NCBI GenBank assembly: GCA_965230065.1
Contig: OZ245942.1
Location: 7,502,001-7,566,000 of the forward strand
Direction of reading: 5' to 3'
Origin: G965230065 sp965230065
GTDB taxonomy: Bacteria; Bacteroidota; Bacteroidia; Cytophagales; Cyclobacteriaceae
DNA length: 64,000 bases
Positions 34,599-43,449 of the stretch are shown here, one piece after another. Each line of letters starts with the position of its first letter. Positions within the stretch are counted from its first letter, which is position 1. The notes below the pieces were generated by a model. The model ran no database searches. It worked only from the letters and a program-made list of their open reading frames with translations, and was not told the DNA's origin. The position numbers and the translations under genes are program-made.

Positions 34599-35798
34599 TT
34601 ACTCCGACCTGCTCAACACAAATCCGCTCAGCAAAGTAATCAACACGACTACCCCAATACTGATGTTCAGCGAAAGGAATAAATCATATCCAAAAGCCCA
34701 CCCAATAACTACCGGCCCAATAGCAGAGGCAACAATCATAAACGTAGTGGTCATGCTTTTGATGGCGCCCAGGTGCTGCACTCCGTAAATTTCAGCCCAA
34801 ATGGCTGTTCCGGTGAGTGAATTGAGACTGGCGGTAATCCCCAGGAGTGTCATATACAATACGGCCAGCAAAGGATGGTTGCCCATTTGTATAACAATCA
34901 GGGCAAACAGCAAGGGAATCAGATAAAAAATAAATACCTTTTTTGCCGAAAACCTGTCAATGAGCGAGCCTGCAATGTAGTTGGTAACAATGCGGGCAAT
35001 GCCGAAACCGATAAAGCTGGTGGCCATCCACTCTATACTCCACCCCTTCACATCTGCCACCAGATTTTGATGGATAAACACCCCGGTAATAAAAAACGGA
35101 AGAAATACGAATGCCGGAAGCAGCATGTAAAACTTCCAGTCCCGCACAACATCCCTGCGTGAACGGCTTTGCACCTGTGTATCTGCCGTATGATTGACAG
35201 GTTGTACGGTTTGGAATGGATTGTATTTATCTACCAGCAAAATAGTAGTAGGAATGAAAAACACCGCCACCAGCAGTCCTAATAGCAACCAGGTAGCCGA
35301 GAGGCCCCAGGCATGAATAGAGGCTACAATTAAAACGGGCATCAGTGCTTCGGCGATGGGCAATCCGGTACTGGCCATGGAAAGTGCCTTGCCCCGCACA
35401 TTGTCAAAATACCGGGCCACGGCCGTAGAACCTATCAGCACCATACCGCCCTGTCCGAAAAAACGCAGGGTGAACAAGCCGAAAAACAAAATGACCAAAT
35501 GTGAGGCATTCGCTGTAATGAAACAAGCCAGGATTAACCCTACGCCACAAATCAGGCTGGTAATACGAAGCCGGAGGGAATCAATATATTTTCCTACAAT
35601 AGGGAGAATGCTGGCACTCGTCAGGGTAGCACAGGCATAAATCATACTGAACCCGTTGTTGGTAATACCCAATGCGCCCACAAAAAATGGCACAAACACT
35701 GAAATAAGGAAGGTTTGTCCCAGACTTGACATAAAGTAATGCAGCATGCCATACCCTATGTAGTTGGGGTGCGATTTTGCTAACTGTAAATACGTCAT
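34599..35798 (-). CDS. MFS transporter
   Basis: 399 residues with about 12 membrane helices and the central loop near 195-215 (NPFQTVQPVNHTADTQ). The motif-A region between helices 2 and 3 (PIVGKYIDSLRLR) is present, and a second one follows after helix 8 (GSLIDRFSAKKV). Substrate not recognisable; the closest resemblance is to oxalate/formate or monocarboxylate-like antiporters (GAKLIGxxxG-type motifs are absent). The stop codon abuts that of the M14 gene, with no intergenic space. Confidence 0.8.
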   Translation of the reverse strand: MTYLQLAKSHPNYIGYGMLHYFMSSLGQTFLISVFVPFFVGALGITNNGFSMIYACATLTSASILPIVGKYIDSLRLRITSLICGVGLILACFITANASHLVILFFGLFTLRFFGQGGMVLIGSTAVARYFDNVRGKALSMASTGLPIAEALMPVLIVASIHAWGLSATWLLLGLLVAVFFIPTTILLVDKYNPFQTVQPVNHTADTQVQSRSRRDVVRDWKFYMLLPAFVFLPFFITGVFIHQNLVADVKGWSIEWMATSFIGFGIARIVTNYIAGSLIDRFSAKKVFIFYLIPLLFALIVIQMGNHPLLAVLYMTLLGITASLNSLTGTAIWAEIYGVQHLGAIKSMTTTFMIVASAIGPVVIGWAFGYDLFLSLNISIGVVVLITLLSGFVLSRSE

Positions 35799-36108
35799 AT
35801 ATCAAAAAAATTTTCTCCCTGCAAAATTAACAAATTCGCACCCTAATAAATACCCCGATGTAATTTTTACAATAATTTAAACCTATTGTTAAATAGTATC
35901 ATGGTTATCAATAAGAAAAGAATATTGAAGGTAGTTTTATGAGGTTGTCAATTAAATATGGGAAAGAGTCTGGTGCGAGCATAATATGCGAAGTGAAAGT
36001 AAGAAGAAACAAATTACTATTTGATGCTAGATGCTGGAAAACACAGCATCCGAAAAATCCAACGATGTGTATAAATTAAACGTATATTTGTGTGTAAACA
36101 AAAATTGC
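35799..36108. other. 310-base intergenic region upstream of vapB
   Basis: AT-rich spacer between divergent MFS and vapB genes. Short inverted words occur (GATGCT / AGCATC around 36027-36050, near the antitoxin start), which could serve as the VapB binding region, but I see no gene, RNA or strong repeat. Confidence 0.5.
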
Positions 36109-36309
36109 ATGAGAACCAATATAGAAATTGACGACAAACTGATGAAAGGGGCCATGAAAGCCCTGAAGGCAAAAACGAAAAAAGAAACGGTGGAGCATGG
36201 CTTGAAGTTGATATTGGAAAAGGCTGCCCGGGAAGATGTGAGGCAACTAAGGGGAAAGGTTGAAATGTACACCGATGATGAAGGGAATCAAACCCGAGTT
36301 GTATCATGA
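36109..36309 (+). CDS. vapB: VapB-type antitoxin
   Basis: 66 residues from the ATG at 36109; an upstream in-frame ATG at 36031 adds unrelated residues. MRTNIEIDDKLMKGAMKALK is the ribbon-helix-helix/VapB-type N-terminus, followed by TKKETVEHGLKLILEKAA and a C-terminal tail (EDVRQLRGKVEMYTDDEGN) of the sort that wraps the PIN toxin. Its stop overlaps the vapC start by ATGA. Since the toxin gene carries an internal stop, the antitoxin may be orphaned or kept for other reasons. Confidence 0.87.
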   Translation: MRTNIEIDDKLMKGAMKALKAKTKKETVEHGLKLILEKAAREDVRQLRGKVEMYTDDEGNQTRVVS

Positions 36310-36707
36310 TAGTAGACACATCCGTTTGGATAAACTACCTTTTTTACAACTGAAATCTCGAAATTTGTAATTATCCTGACCGCTATTTACAAGGAGAAAA
36401 CCCTATTTATTGTACTCCAATTATTTTTCAGGAAGTCTTGCAGGGCGTGCGGAAAGACAGTGATTTTACAAGATTACGGCAAAATTTCCTGACCTATCAA
36501 TTTTTCCAGTTTGACAACCAACTTCAGGCTGCCCAGGATGCAGCTTCTGTTTTCAGGAAATGCCGGAAACATGGCTACACCATCAGAAAGGCGTATGACT
36601 GTCTGATTGCTTTAACTTGTCTGCATTTTGATTTAGAATTATTGCATAAAGACAAAGACTTTGACAATATAGCAAAGGTCTTTCCTCTGAAAATTGTAGC
36701 CATTTGA
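36306..36707 (+). pseudogene. vapC: VapC PIN-domain toxin with internal stop codon
   Basis: The frame starts at ATG 36306 with MIVDTSVWINYLFYN and hits a TGA at 36351-36353 (codon 16). The same frame is then open to 36707 and encodes the rest of a PIN domain of normal length (133 codons). The four acidic residues survive: Asp4 before the stop, Glu43 (FQEVLQG), the Asp of KAYDCLIALT and of HKDKDFDNIA. A point mutation or one-base error would therefore explain the loss. Translation could restart downstream, but would miss Asp4. Confidence 0.85.
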
Positions 36708-36868
36708 TTTTTCCCCTTAAATGTCCGGTTTTAGCCGAACACCGCACGTCAGTGAACGAAATGGCGTAAGACCATTTAATATAAATACCTAAAAATCAAT
36801 CTGTTACACTTCTGGCATCTTCATTGGGTTTCTTTTGAAAGCAATATTTACTCTCAAAAGAAAATGCC

Positions 36869-37348
36869 ATGAATCCATTCAAAACCCTATTTTTTATCAT
36901 TGTCTTCAGCCAAACGCTTTTTGCCCAATCCGAGTATAAACAGGTTGATGTAATAGTCATGCATGACCAACCCATCGTGAAAGGAACAATGAATGGCAAA
37001 AAAGCTTACTTCCTGCTAGATACCGGCTCAGATGTAACTTTATTAAATACCGGGGATGCAAAACGGTATGGGTTTTCGTACCTTCCACACAGAGGGTTGA
37101 GAGGTTATCAATTATCAGGATTAGGTAAAAGCACAAAAGAAGTATTAAGCACTTACAATGTTGATTTGCGCCTGGGCTCACAAAAGATAAAAGCTACTTT
37201 CATCGCTTATGATTTGTCCAATATCATCCAATCTCTGGGAGCAGGCACCGCTGTAAAAATCAATGGCATCATCGGCTCACGGGCACTGAAAAGGCATGGC
37301 TTTGTGATTGATTATGACCGGAAAGAGGTGAAAATGAAGCTTCGCTGA
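36869..37348 (+). CDS. secreted retropepsin-like aspartic protease
   Basis: 159 residues with a signal peptide (MNPFKTLFFIIVFSQTLFAQ). A single catalytic motif FLLDTGSDVTLLN, a flap-like stretch and the late hydrophobic-glycine motif (KINGIIGSRAL) match single-domain retropepsin-like proteases that act as dimers. The second acidic site needed in pepsins is supplied by the partner subunit. It stands alone with a 70-base gap before the FAD gene. Substrate unknown. Confidence 0.8.
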   Translation: MNPFKTLFFIIVFSQTLFAQSEYKQVDVIVMHDQPIVKGTMNGKKAYFLLDTGSDVTLLNTGDAKRYGFSYLPHRGLRGYQLSGLGKSTKEVLSTYNVDLRLGSQKIKATFIAYDLSNIIQSLGAGTAVKINGIIGSRALKRHGFVIDYDRKEVKMKLR

Positions 37349-37418
37349 CTACTTGTTTAATAACAAAAGTATTGTAAGGTTTGTACACTACCTTTGCCTC
37401 ATCTGACGAATTGATTCT

Positions 37419-39002
37419 ATGCAAAAGGAAGTTGTACTGCAAGTAACTCCTGAAGTGGCTGCCCATGAAGAAGCCCTCAAAAAAGCGGTTGCCCGAAAAA
37501 CAGGCACATCCACTGAGGATATCCGGCACGTAGAAATCCTCAAACGATCCATCGACGCTCGACAGCGAAATATCAAAATCAACCTGAAAGTCATTGCTTT
37601 TGTACGGGAAGATTTTGAGGAATCTCCGATACTATTACCGCCTTACCCCGATGTTTCTAAAGCACAGCCCGTGTTGGTGGTGGGTGCCGGTCCGGCCGGA
37701 TTGTTTGCCGCCCTTCGCCTGATAGAAGCGGGCCTGAAACCCATCGTCCTGGAAAGGGGCAAAGATGTAAAAAGCCGCAGAAGGGACCTGGCTGTCATTA
37801 CCCGCCAGCATATCGTTAATGAAGATTCCAACTATTGCTTTGGTGAAGGGGGCGCAGGCACGTACTCTGACGGAAAACTCTATACACGTGCTAAAAAACG
37901 GGGAGATGTAAACCGCATTCTGCGCTTGCTGGTAGCCCACGGTGCCCACAAAGACATCATGGTGGATGCGCACCCCCATATTGGCACCAACAAGCTGCCC
38001 GATATTGTAAAGGCCATTCGGGAAACCATTGCCCGTCAGGGAGGGGAAGTGCTTTTTAATACCAGGGTTACGGATATAGTCCTCACCAACAAGGCAGTGG
38101 CCGGAGTAATCACCCAAACAGGTGAAAAAATTGACGCTTCCAAACTCATTCTGGCCACCGGCCATTCTGCCCGTGATATTTTTGAATTGTTGTACCGGAA
38201 AGACATTCATATTGAAGCAAAACCTTTTGCGCTGGGCGTGCGGGTAGAGCACCCACAGGCACTGATTGACCAAATTCAGTACCATTGCACTTCCCGTGGG
38301 GCTTATCTTCCTCCCGCTCCTTATAATATCGTAAGGCAGGTGAAAGGCCGGGGCGTTTATTCTTTTTGCATGTGTCCGGGTGGGATTATTGCGCCCTGCG
38401 CCACAGCACAAAATGAAGTAGTAACCAACGGTTGGTCGCCTTCCAAACGAAACCAGCCTACTTCCAATTCGGGCATCGTGGTTGAATTGCAAACCAAAGA
38501 TTTTACACCCTACAAAGAAGCGGGGCCGCTGGCTGGTGTAGCGTTTCAGAAAAACATTGAACAACAAGCATGGGCCTTGGCCGGACAAACCCAAAAAGTA
38601 CCTGCCCAGCGGTTGACAGATTTTATTCAGGGCAAAGCATCGCAAAACATACCACCCACTTCGTATATACCGGGCACCACTTCCGTAGAACTGGGCGAAG
38701 TGCTGCCAGCGTTTATTTACCAAAGTCTTCAGGAAGGCTTCCGGCAATTTGGAAAAGCCATGCGGGGCTACCTTACCAATGAAGCTGTGGTGCATGCCCC
38801 AGAATCAAGGACTTCCTCCCCCGTGCGCATACCCCGCGACCGCCATACCCTGGAACATACCGAAATCAAAGGCCTCTACCCATGCGGGGAAGGGGCAGGC
38901 TATGCCGGTGGGATTATCTCTGCGGCTATAGATGGTGAAAAATGTGCGGAGCAGGTTGCATATGCCCTGGGAACTGAAAACCATTCCGAAAGAGAAAATT
39001 AA
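37419..39002 (+). CDS. FAD-dependent oxidoreductase (COG2509 type)
   Basis: 527 residues. A ferredoxin-like N-terminal domain (about 1-85) precedes a Rossmann FAD-binding domain: VLVVGAGPAGLFAALRL, then ERGKDVKSRRRD, and the flavin-family GEGGAGTYSDGKL segment, with HPHIGTNKLP and late GEGAGYAGGI (FAD contact). This combination is the COG2509 'uncharacterised FAD-dependent dehydrogenase' family. It is single, followed at 39089 by padR. No quinone- or substrate-specific motif identified. Confidence 0.87.
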   Translation: MQKEVVLQVTPEVAAHEEALKKAVARKTGTSTEDIRHVEILKRSIDARQRNIKINLKVIAFVREDFEESPILLPPYPDVSKAQPVLVVGAGPAGLFAALRLIEAGLKPIVLERGKDVKSRRRDLAVITRQHIVNEDSNYCFGEGGAGTYSDGKLYTRAKKRGDVNRILRLLVAHGAHKDIMVDAHPHIGTNKLPDIVKAIRETIARQGGEVLFNTRVTDIVLTNKAVAGVITQTGEKIDASKLILATGHSARDIFELLYRKDIHIEAKPFALGVRVEHPQALIDQIQYHCTSRGAYLPPAPYNIVRQVKGRGVYSFCMCPGGIIAPCATAQNEVVTNGWSPSKRNQPTSNSGIVVELQTKDFTPYKEAGPLAGVAFQKNIEQQAWALAGQTQKVPAQRLTDFIQGKASQNIPPTSYIPGTTSVELGEVLPAFIYQSLQEGFRQFGKAMRGYLTNEAVVHAPESRTSSPVRIPRDRHTLEHTEIKGLYPCGEGAGYAGGIISAAIDGEKCAEQVAYALGTENHSEREN

Positions 39003-39026
39003 GGAAGGAAGAATAAAAATTATCAA

Positions 39027-39078
39027 TTTACTTAACAAAAGTAAAAATAATATATTACATTCACACTTGTTAAGTAAA
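39027..39078. promoter_or_regulatory. paired operator sites upstream of padR
   Basis: Perfect 12-base arms TTTACTTAACAA (39027-39038) and TTGTTAAGTAAA (39067-39078) bracket 28 bases. Each arm region is itself a dyad: TACTT-N5-AAGTA at 39029-39043 and ACTT-N3-AAGT at 39065-39075. The block ends 10 bases before the padR ATG, as expected for an autorepressor. Confidence 0.65.
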
Positions 39079-39088
39079 TAATGAGATA

Positions 39089-39415
39089 ATGAAAACACCC
39101 TCCCTTGGAGAATTTGAAGAATTGGTTCTTCTGACGGTAGCCGCCCAGCATGACGAGGCTTATGGCGTTTCTATATTAGAAAGCCTGGAAAAACAACTGG
39201 ACAAAAAAATGAACATCAGCGCCATCCACGTAGCCCTCAAGCGGATGGATGAGAAAGGCTTTGTGCAATCCAGGTTTGGTGGCATTACCAACGACAGGGG
39301 CGGCCGAAGGAAGAAGTTTTACGTGATTACCGCTTTGGGCAAAAGGGTGCTGGATCATCAGTACGCCTTGAGGACGAGCATCTACCGGCAGATTCCCAAA
39401 ATTTCTTTCGGCTGA
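39089..39415 (+). CDS. PadR-family transcriptional regulator
   Basis: 108 residues. Winged helix of the PadR type (PSLGEFEELVLLTVAAQ, EAYGVSILESLEKQ, NISAIHVALKRMDEKGFVQSR, RGGRRKKFYVITALGK). In Bacteroidota, short PadR proteins directly preceding an FtsX-type permease with a prefix domain are a recurring pair. The stop codon overlaps the permease start as TGATG. Likely represses its own operon via the operator pair at 39027-39078. Confidence 0.92.
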   Translation: MKTPSLGEFEELVLLTVAAQHDEAYGVSILESLEKQLDKKMNISAIHVALKRMDEKGFVQSRFGGITNDRGGRRKKFYVITALGKRVLDHQYALRTSIYRQIPKISFG

Positions 39416-42009
39416 TGAAAACGCAACCTCCCAAATATGCGATAAAGTTTCTCCGCTGGTTCTGCAGGGAAGACTACCTGGAAGAAATTGAAGGAGATCT
39501 GACCGAAGTTTTTGAAAAGCAAATCGAGGAATCTCAACGCAAAGCCAAATGGAAATTCATCTGGAGTGTGATCCGGTATTTCAGGCCGGAGTTTATCAAA
39601 TCATTTAAAACCCATTACAACCCAAACCATACCGCTATGTTTCGTCATAATTTATTACTCACCTACCGCACCTTTTTGCGGTATAAAATGTCGTTTTTTA
39701 TCAATTTGATTGGGCTTTCAACCGGACTGGCCTGTGCTTTAATGATTTATCTATGGGTGTATGATGAATTGAGTGTGGATAAGTTTCATGAGAAGGATGC
39801 GCGGTTGTATCAGGTGATGGAAAACCAGAACCAATCTGACGGCATCAACACGCAGGAAAATACGCCCGGTTTATTGGCCGAATCGCTGACAGAAGATATG
39901 CCGGAAGTAGAATACGCTACCGCTGTAACCCCGGCAGAATGGTTTGGAAATTTTACCCTGTCAGTGGGAAAAAAAAATGTAAAAGCACCAGGGCAATTTG
40001 CCGGGAAAGATTTCTTTGCTATTTTCTCCTACCCTTTGTTACAGGGAGATGAAAGCCAGGTGCTGGCCGACAAAAACGCTGTTGTAATCTCCGAAGATTT
40101 GGCACTACGGCTATTTGGCACCACCGAAGATGTGGTAGGCAAAACATTGGACTGGCATTTGATAAAATTTACCCAACCCGCCATCATTTCCGGCATTTTT
40201 GCCGATGTCCCTTCCAATTCAACTTCTCAGTTTGATTTCGTTTTATCATTTGAGGCATTTAAAGAAATTAATCCTTCGGTGCTAAGTTGGGGCAACAATG
40301 GACCTCATACATTTTTGTTGTTGGAAGATAAGACAAATGTAGCCCGGTTTAACGAGAAAATTGAGCATTATCTCAATGGCAAATATGAGGAAGATGATTA
40401 CCGTACCTTATTTGCACGCCCTTATTCTGAGGGCTACTTATACGGAACTTATGAAAACGGAGCGCAGGTGGGAGGCCGGATTGAGTATGTCCGTTTATTT
40501 TCCATCATCGCACTTTTTATCCTGGTAATCGCCTGCATTAATTTTATGAACCTTTCTACAGCCCGGGCTTCCCGACGGCTGAAGGAGGTAGGAATAAAAA
40601 AAGCCGTGGGTGCCGGTCGTGCTACACTGATTATACAGTATCTGGGTGAATCGACCCTCATGTCATTTTTATCGCTACTTTTTGCTATGGTATTGGCAAG
40701 CTTGCTGCTACCTCAGTTCAACTACATCACTGGTAAGCAGTTATCGCTGGCATTTACGTTCCCACTCATCTTATCTTTCCTGGGCATTAGCCTGCTCACC
40801 GGGCTTTTGGCCGGAAGCTATCCTGCTTTGTATCTTTCGGGCTTCAACCCGGCGACGGTGCTCAAGGGAAAAATCTATAGTTCGGTGGGCGAATTTTGGG
40901 CAAGAAAAGGGTTGGTCGTATTTCAGTTTGTGCTCTCGGTTATCCTGATCGTATCAGTATGTGTAGTGTATCAGCAGATTGAGTTTGTGCAAAACAGAAA
41001 TCTGGGCTACAACAAGGTTAACCTGGTTTCGTTCCCTATCGAGGGAAAAGTAGCCGAAAACCCGGAAACCTTCCTGGCTGAAATAATACGGATTCCCGGT
41101 GTAGCGAATGCCTCCACAATGCAACAAAACATCGTAGGGAATACTTCTTCAACGGTAGGTTTGGGCTGGGAAGGAAGTGATCCGGACCAGGTGGTAGAGT
41201 TTCAAAACTTTAGCATCGGCTACGATATGATTGAAACATTGGGACTGGAAATGGTGGATGGTCGAAGCTTCTCCCGGGCTTTTAGCACTGACAGTTCGGC
41301 AATCATTTTTAACGAAACCGCTATTACGTTAATGGAGCTTAAAAATCCTGTCGGCACGATTGTTAATTTATGGGGACAAGAGCGACAAATCATCGGAGTC
41401 GTCAAAGATTTTCATTTTGAGTCGCTGCACGAAGCGGTGAAGCCCGCCTTCCTGAAGACAGATTTCGATTTTGCCACGAATGTAGTGGCTCGATTGGAAG
41501 CCGGAAATGAAAGAGAGACATTGACCCAATTACAAGATTTCTACCAAACTTTCAACCCCGGCTATTCCTTCGATTACCAGTTTGTGGATACCGATTACCA
41601 GGCCCTCTACGCCGCCGAACAACGCGTTTCCACCCTCTCCAAATACTTCGCCGCCCTCGCCATCCTAATCTCCTGCCTCGGTTTGTTTGGATTAGCAGCT
41701 TTTACCGCTGAACGCAGGCTGAAAGAAATCGGCATCCGCAAAATATTGGGTGCTACCGACTTCGGCATCGTCCGCCTGCTGTCGGGTGATTTTACCAAAA
41801 TGGTGTTGGTGGCTATTGTAGTAGCCCTGCCCATCAGCTATTTCATCGCCAAAAACTGGCTGGAAGGGTTTGCTTACCGGATTGATCTGGAATGGTGGTT
41901 TTTTATTGGTGCCGGGCTTTTGGCTTTGCTCATCGCCTGGTTTACGGTGGGGCTGCAAACGGTGAAAGCAGCAAGGGTGAATCCGGCGGAGTGTTTGAAG
42001 GATGAATAG
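39415..42009 (+). CDS. FtsX/MacB-type ABC permease with prefix domain
   Basis: 864 residues. A helical 'permease prefix' domain (about 1-80, CREDYLEEIEGDLTEVFEKQ) precedes the first membrane helix, two MacB_PCD periplasmic domains and two sets of FtsX helices (about 360-460 and 750-860). In this double-headed architecture both halves of the membrane pore are in one chain. It normally ends ...TVKAARVNPAECLKDE. Overlaps padR by one base. The ATPase is not adjacent. A second copy of the last 20 codons lies downstream at 43234. Confidence 0.9.
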   Translation: MKTQPPKYAIKFLRWFCREDYLEEIEGDLTEVFEKQIEESQRKAKWKFIWSVIRYFRPEFIKSFKTHYNPNHTAMFRHNLLLTYRTFLRYKMSFFINLIGLSTGLACALMIYLWVYDELSVDKFHEKDARLYQVMENQNQSDGINTQENTPGLLAESLTEDMPEVEYATAVTPAEWFGNFTLSVGKKNVKAPGQFAGKDFFAIFSYPLLQGDESQVLADKNAVVISEDLALRLFGTTEDVVGKTLDWHLIKFTQPAIISGIFADVPSNSTSQFDFVLSFEAFKEINPSVLSWGNNGPHTFLLLEDKTNVARFNEKIEHYLNGKYEEDDYRTLFARPYSEGYLYGTYENGAQVGGRIEYVRLFSIIALFILVIACINFMNLSTARASRRLKEVGIKKAVGAGRATLIIQYLGESTLMSFLSLLFAMVLASLLLPQFNYITGKQLSLAFTFPLILSFLGISLLTGLLAGSYPALYLSGFNPATVLKGKIYSSVGEFWARKGLVVFQFVLSVILIVSVCVVYQQIEFVQNRNLGYNKVNLVSFPIEGKVAENPETFLAEIIRIPGVANASTMQQNIVGNTSSTVGLGWEGSDPDQVVEFQNFSIGYDMIETLGLEMVDGRSFSRAFSTDSSAIIFNETAITLMELKNPVGTIVNLWGQERQIIGVVKDFHFESLHEAVKPAFLKTDFDFATNVVARLEAGNERETLTQLQDFYQTFNPGYSFDYQFVDTDYQALYAAEQRVSTLSKYFAALAILISCLGLFGLAAFTAERRLKEIGIRKILGATDFGIVRLLSGDFTKMVLVAIVVALPISYFIAKNWLEGFAYRIDLEWWFFIGAGLLALLIAWFTVGLQTVKAARVNPAECLKDE

Positions 42010-42024
42010 CATATTTTGAAATTT

Positions 42025-42063
42025 AGTTACATTATTTGCAAATAATTAACATATAATGTAACT
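42025..42063. promoter_or_regulatory. candidate HigA operator
   Basis: Perfect 11-base arms AGTTACATTAT (42025-42035) and ATAATGTAACT (42053-42063) flank 17 bases and end 11 bases before the higB ATG. Antitoxin-bound palindromes normally sit in this position. Confidence 0.6.
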
Positions 42064-42074
42064 TAGTAGTATTA

Positions 42075-42368
42075 ATGAGAATAGTTAGCAAAAAGAAATT
42101 AGTCGATTATTACTCAAGGCATGCGGAAAGTAAAACCGCATTAGAAGAATGGTATAAAAAAGTATCCAAAGCTAAATGGCAAAACCTCAATGAATTGAAG
42201 CAATACTTTTTAAGTGCTGATTATGTGGGAAACCATCGGGTTGTGTTCAATATTAAGGGAAACGATTACAGGCTGGTAGCCATCATAATTTATGTATCCC
42301 AAAAAGTATATGTCCGTTGGATTGGCACACATGCCGAGTATGACAAAGTTGATGTCAAAAATATTTAG
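42075..42368 (+). CDS. higB: HigB-family mRNA interferase toxin
   Basis: 97 residues matching the HigB/RelE-fold family: KKKLVDYYSRHAESKTALEE, KWQNLNELKQYFLSADYVG, NHRVVFNIKGNDYRLVAII and KVYVRWIGTHAEYDKVDV. It would cleave mRNA on the ribosome. The gene order toxin-antitoxin is typical of higBA and the reverse of most TA pairs. higA follows after 3 bases. Immediately upstream of it is the 3' end of the permease gene. Confidence 0.92.
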   Translation: MRIVSKKKLVDYYSRHAESKTALEEWYKKVSKAKWQNLNELKQYFLSADYVGNHRVVFNIKGNDYRLVAIIIYVSQKVYVRWIGTHAEYDKVDVKNI

Positions 42369-42371
42369 GTT

Positions 42372-42734
42372 ATGAAAGCAATTGAAACAGAAGCACAATA
42401 CCGGGAGGCACTCAAGAAAATTGATGAGTTGATGGTGAAAGTAGGTGATAACCACAGCTATGATAATCCTGAATTTGTCATGATGGATCGCCTTTCAGAT
42501 ATGGTGGCAGATTATGAGGACAAACACTACATCATAGAGTTACCATCCCTTATTGATGTCATTAAACTAAAAATGTACGAAATGGGATTGAAACAGGATG
42601 ACCTTGCAACCCTTCTTGAAGTACCCAAGAGCAGGATAAGCGAATACCTCAGGGGAAAGCGCGATATTACGCTCGAGGTTGCCAGAAAACTCCATAATAA
42701 ACTGCAGATAGATGGGGATATTATTCTGCAATAA
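42372..42734 (+). CDS. higA: HigA-family antitoxin
   Basis: 120 residues. N-terminal toxin-binding half (about 1-65), then an HTH_3 motif: LIDVIKLKMYEMGLKQDDLATLLEVPKSRISEYLRGKR, and the C-terminal dimer helix ARKLHNKLQIDGDIILQ. It should neutralise HigB and repress the operon at the palindrome upstream. A related, diverged copy of its last 17 codons is at 48331-48384. Confidence 0.92.
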   Translation: MKAIETEAQYREALKKIDELMVKVGDNHSYDNPEFVMMDRLSDMVADYEDKHYIIELPSLIDVIKLKMYEMGLKQDDLATLLEVPKSRISEYLRGKRDITLEVARKLHNKLQIDGDIILQ

Positions 42735-42741
42735 GATAATA

Positions 42742-43161
42742 TTAAAAATCACCCTTTTGTCTGTACTTCTTCTTCTCAGACTGTATTTGTTTTTCTTTCA
42801 GCCGTTTTTCTATAGCCGATTTACTGGGTTTGGTACGCTTTCTTTTTTTTCTGACCTGAAAGGTTTTTTTGAGCAAACCATAAAACTTGCTGATGGCTTT
42901 TTCTTTATTTTTAAGCTGAGAGCGTGTGGCTTCCGAAGCTATAATCAATACACCATCATTATTGATTTTATTGGCTAATTTTTCTTTTAGTTTATCTTTC
43001 TCTTGTTCACTTAGCTGTTGTGAAGCGTCAATATCAAAACGCAGGGTAACTTTGGTATTCACTTTATTTACATTTTGTCCGCCAGGACCACTACTTCTGG
43101 AAGTAGTAAAATCTAACTCACTGCTAAAATCACGCTCGTATACTTTTATAATACCATCCAT
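42742..43161 (-). CDS. arfB: alternative ribosome-rescue factor ArfB (YaeJ)
   Basis: 139 residues from the ATG at 43161, the usual ArfB length; a longer frame from 43248 adds a non-conserved leader. Release-factor domain with the GGQ motif in SGPGGQNVNKVNTKV, which hydrolyses peptidyl-tRNA, and a basic C-terminal tail (KKRKRTKPSKSAIEKR and KEKQIQSEKKKYRQ) that inserts into the empty mRNA channel. It rescues stalled ribosomes without a stop codon. Convergent with higA, 7 bases apart. Confidence 0.93.
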   Translation of the reverse strand: MDGIIKVYERDFSSELDFTTSRSSGPGGQNVNKVNTKVTLRFDIDASQQLSEQEKDKLKEKLANKINNDGVLIIASEATRSQLKNKEKAISKFYGLLKKTFQVRKKRKRTKPSKSAIEKRLKEKQIQSEKKKYRQKGDF

Positions 43162-43233
43162 TTGGCTTAATTTTTCTTTCAGGAAATATACATAAATAAT
43201 ATACGCATTACAGAGGTTATTAGTACTTAGCCA

Positions 43234-43299
43234 GTGATGGGCTTGCAAACGGTGAAAGCGGCGAGGGTGAACCCGACAGCGTGTTTGAAAGATGAGTAA
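43234..43299 (+). pseudogene. detached 3' end of a second FtsX-type permease
   Basis: In frame to the TAA at 43297-43299 the DNA encodes VMGLQTVKAARVNPTACLKDE. This is the last 20 residues of the permease at 39415-42009 (VGLQTVKAARVNPAECLKDE) with two or three changes and about 80 percent DNA identity. The frame is closed by a stop just upstream (43228-43230). It is the tail of a paralogue whose body is missing; arfB and higBA occupy the space instead. Confidence 0.8.
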
Positions 43300-43449
43300 T
43301 CTTAAAGAAATGTTTTAGTTACTTTGTGATTAACTTTTTTCATTGGAAATTGTAAAACGATTTCACAAAAATTTTCTGTTTTCATCCTCCCACACGGGAA
43401 TGTACAGACAAGGCCTTGTTTAGAAATAAACCTAATTCAAAGAGTAATC

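Noticed and set aside
37635..38795. 386-residue minus-strand frame over the flavoprotein gene
   Set aside because: Antisense to a clearly conserved FAD-binding gene; composition is that of a mirrored frame.
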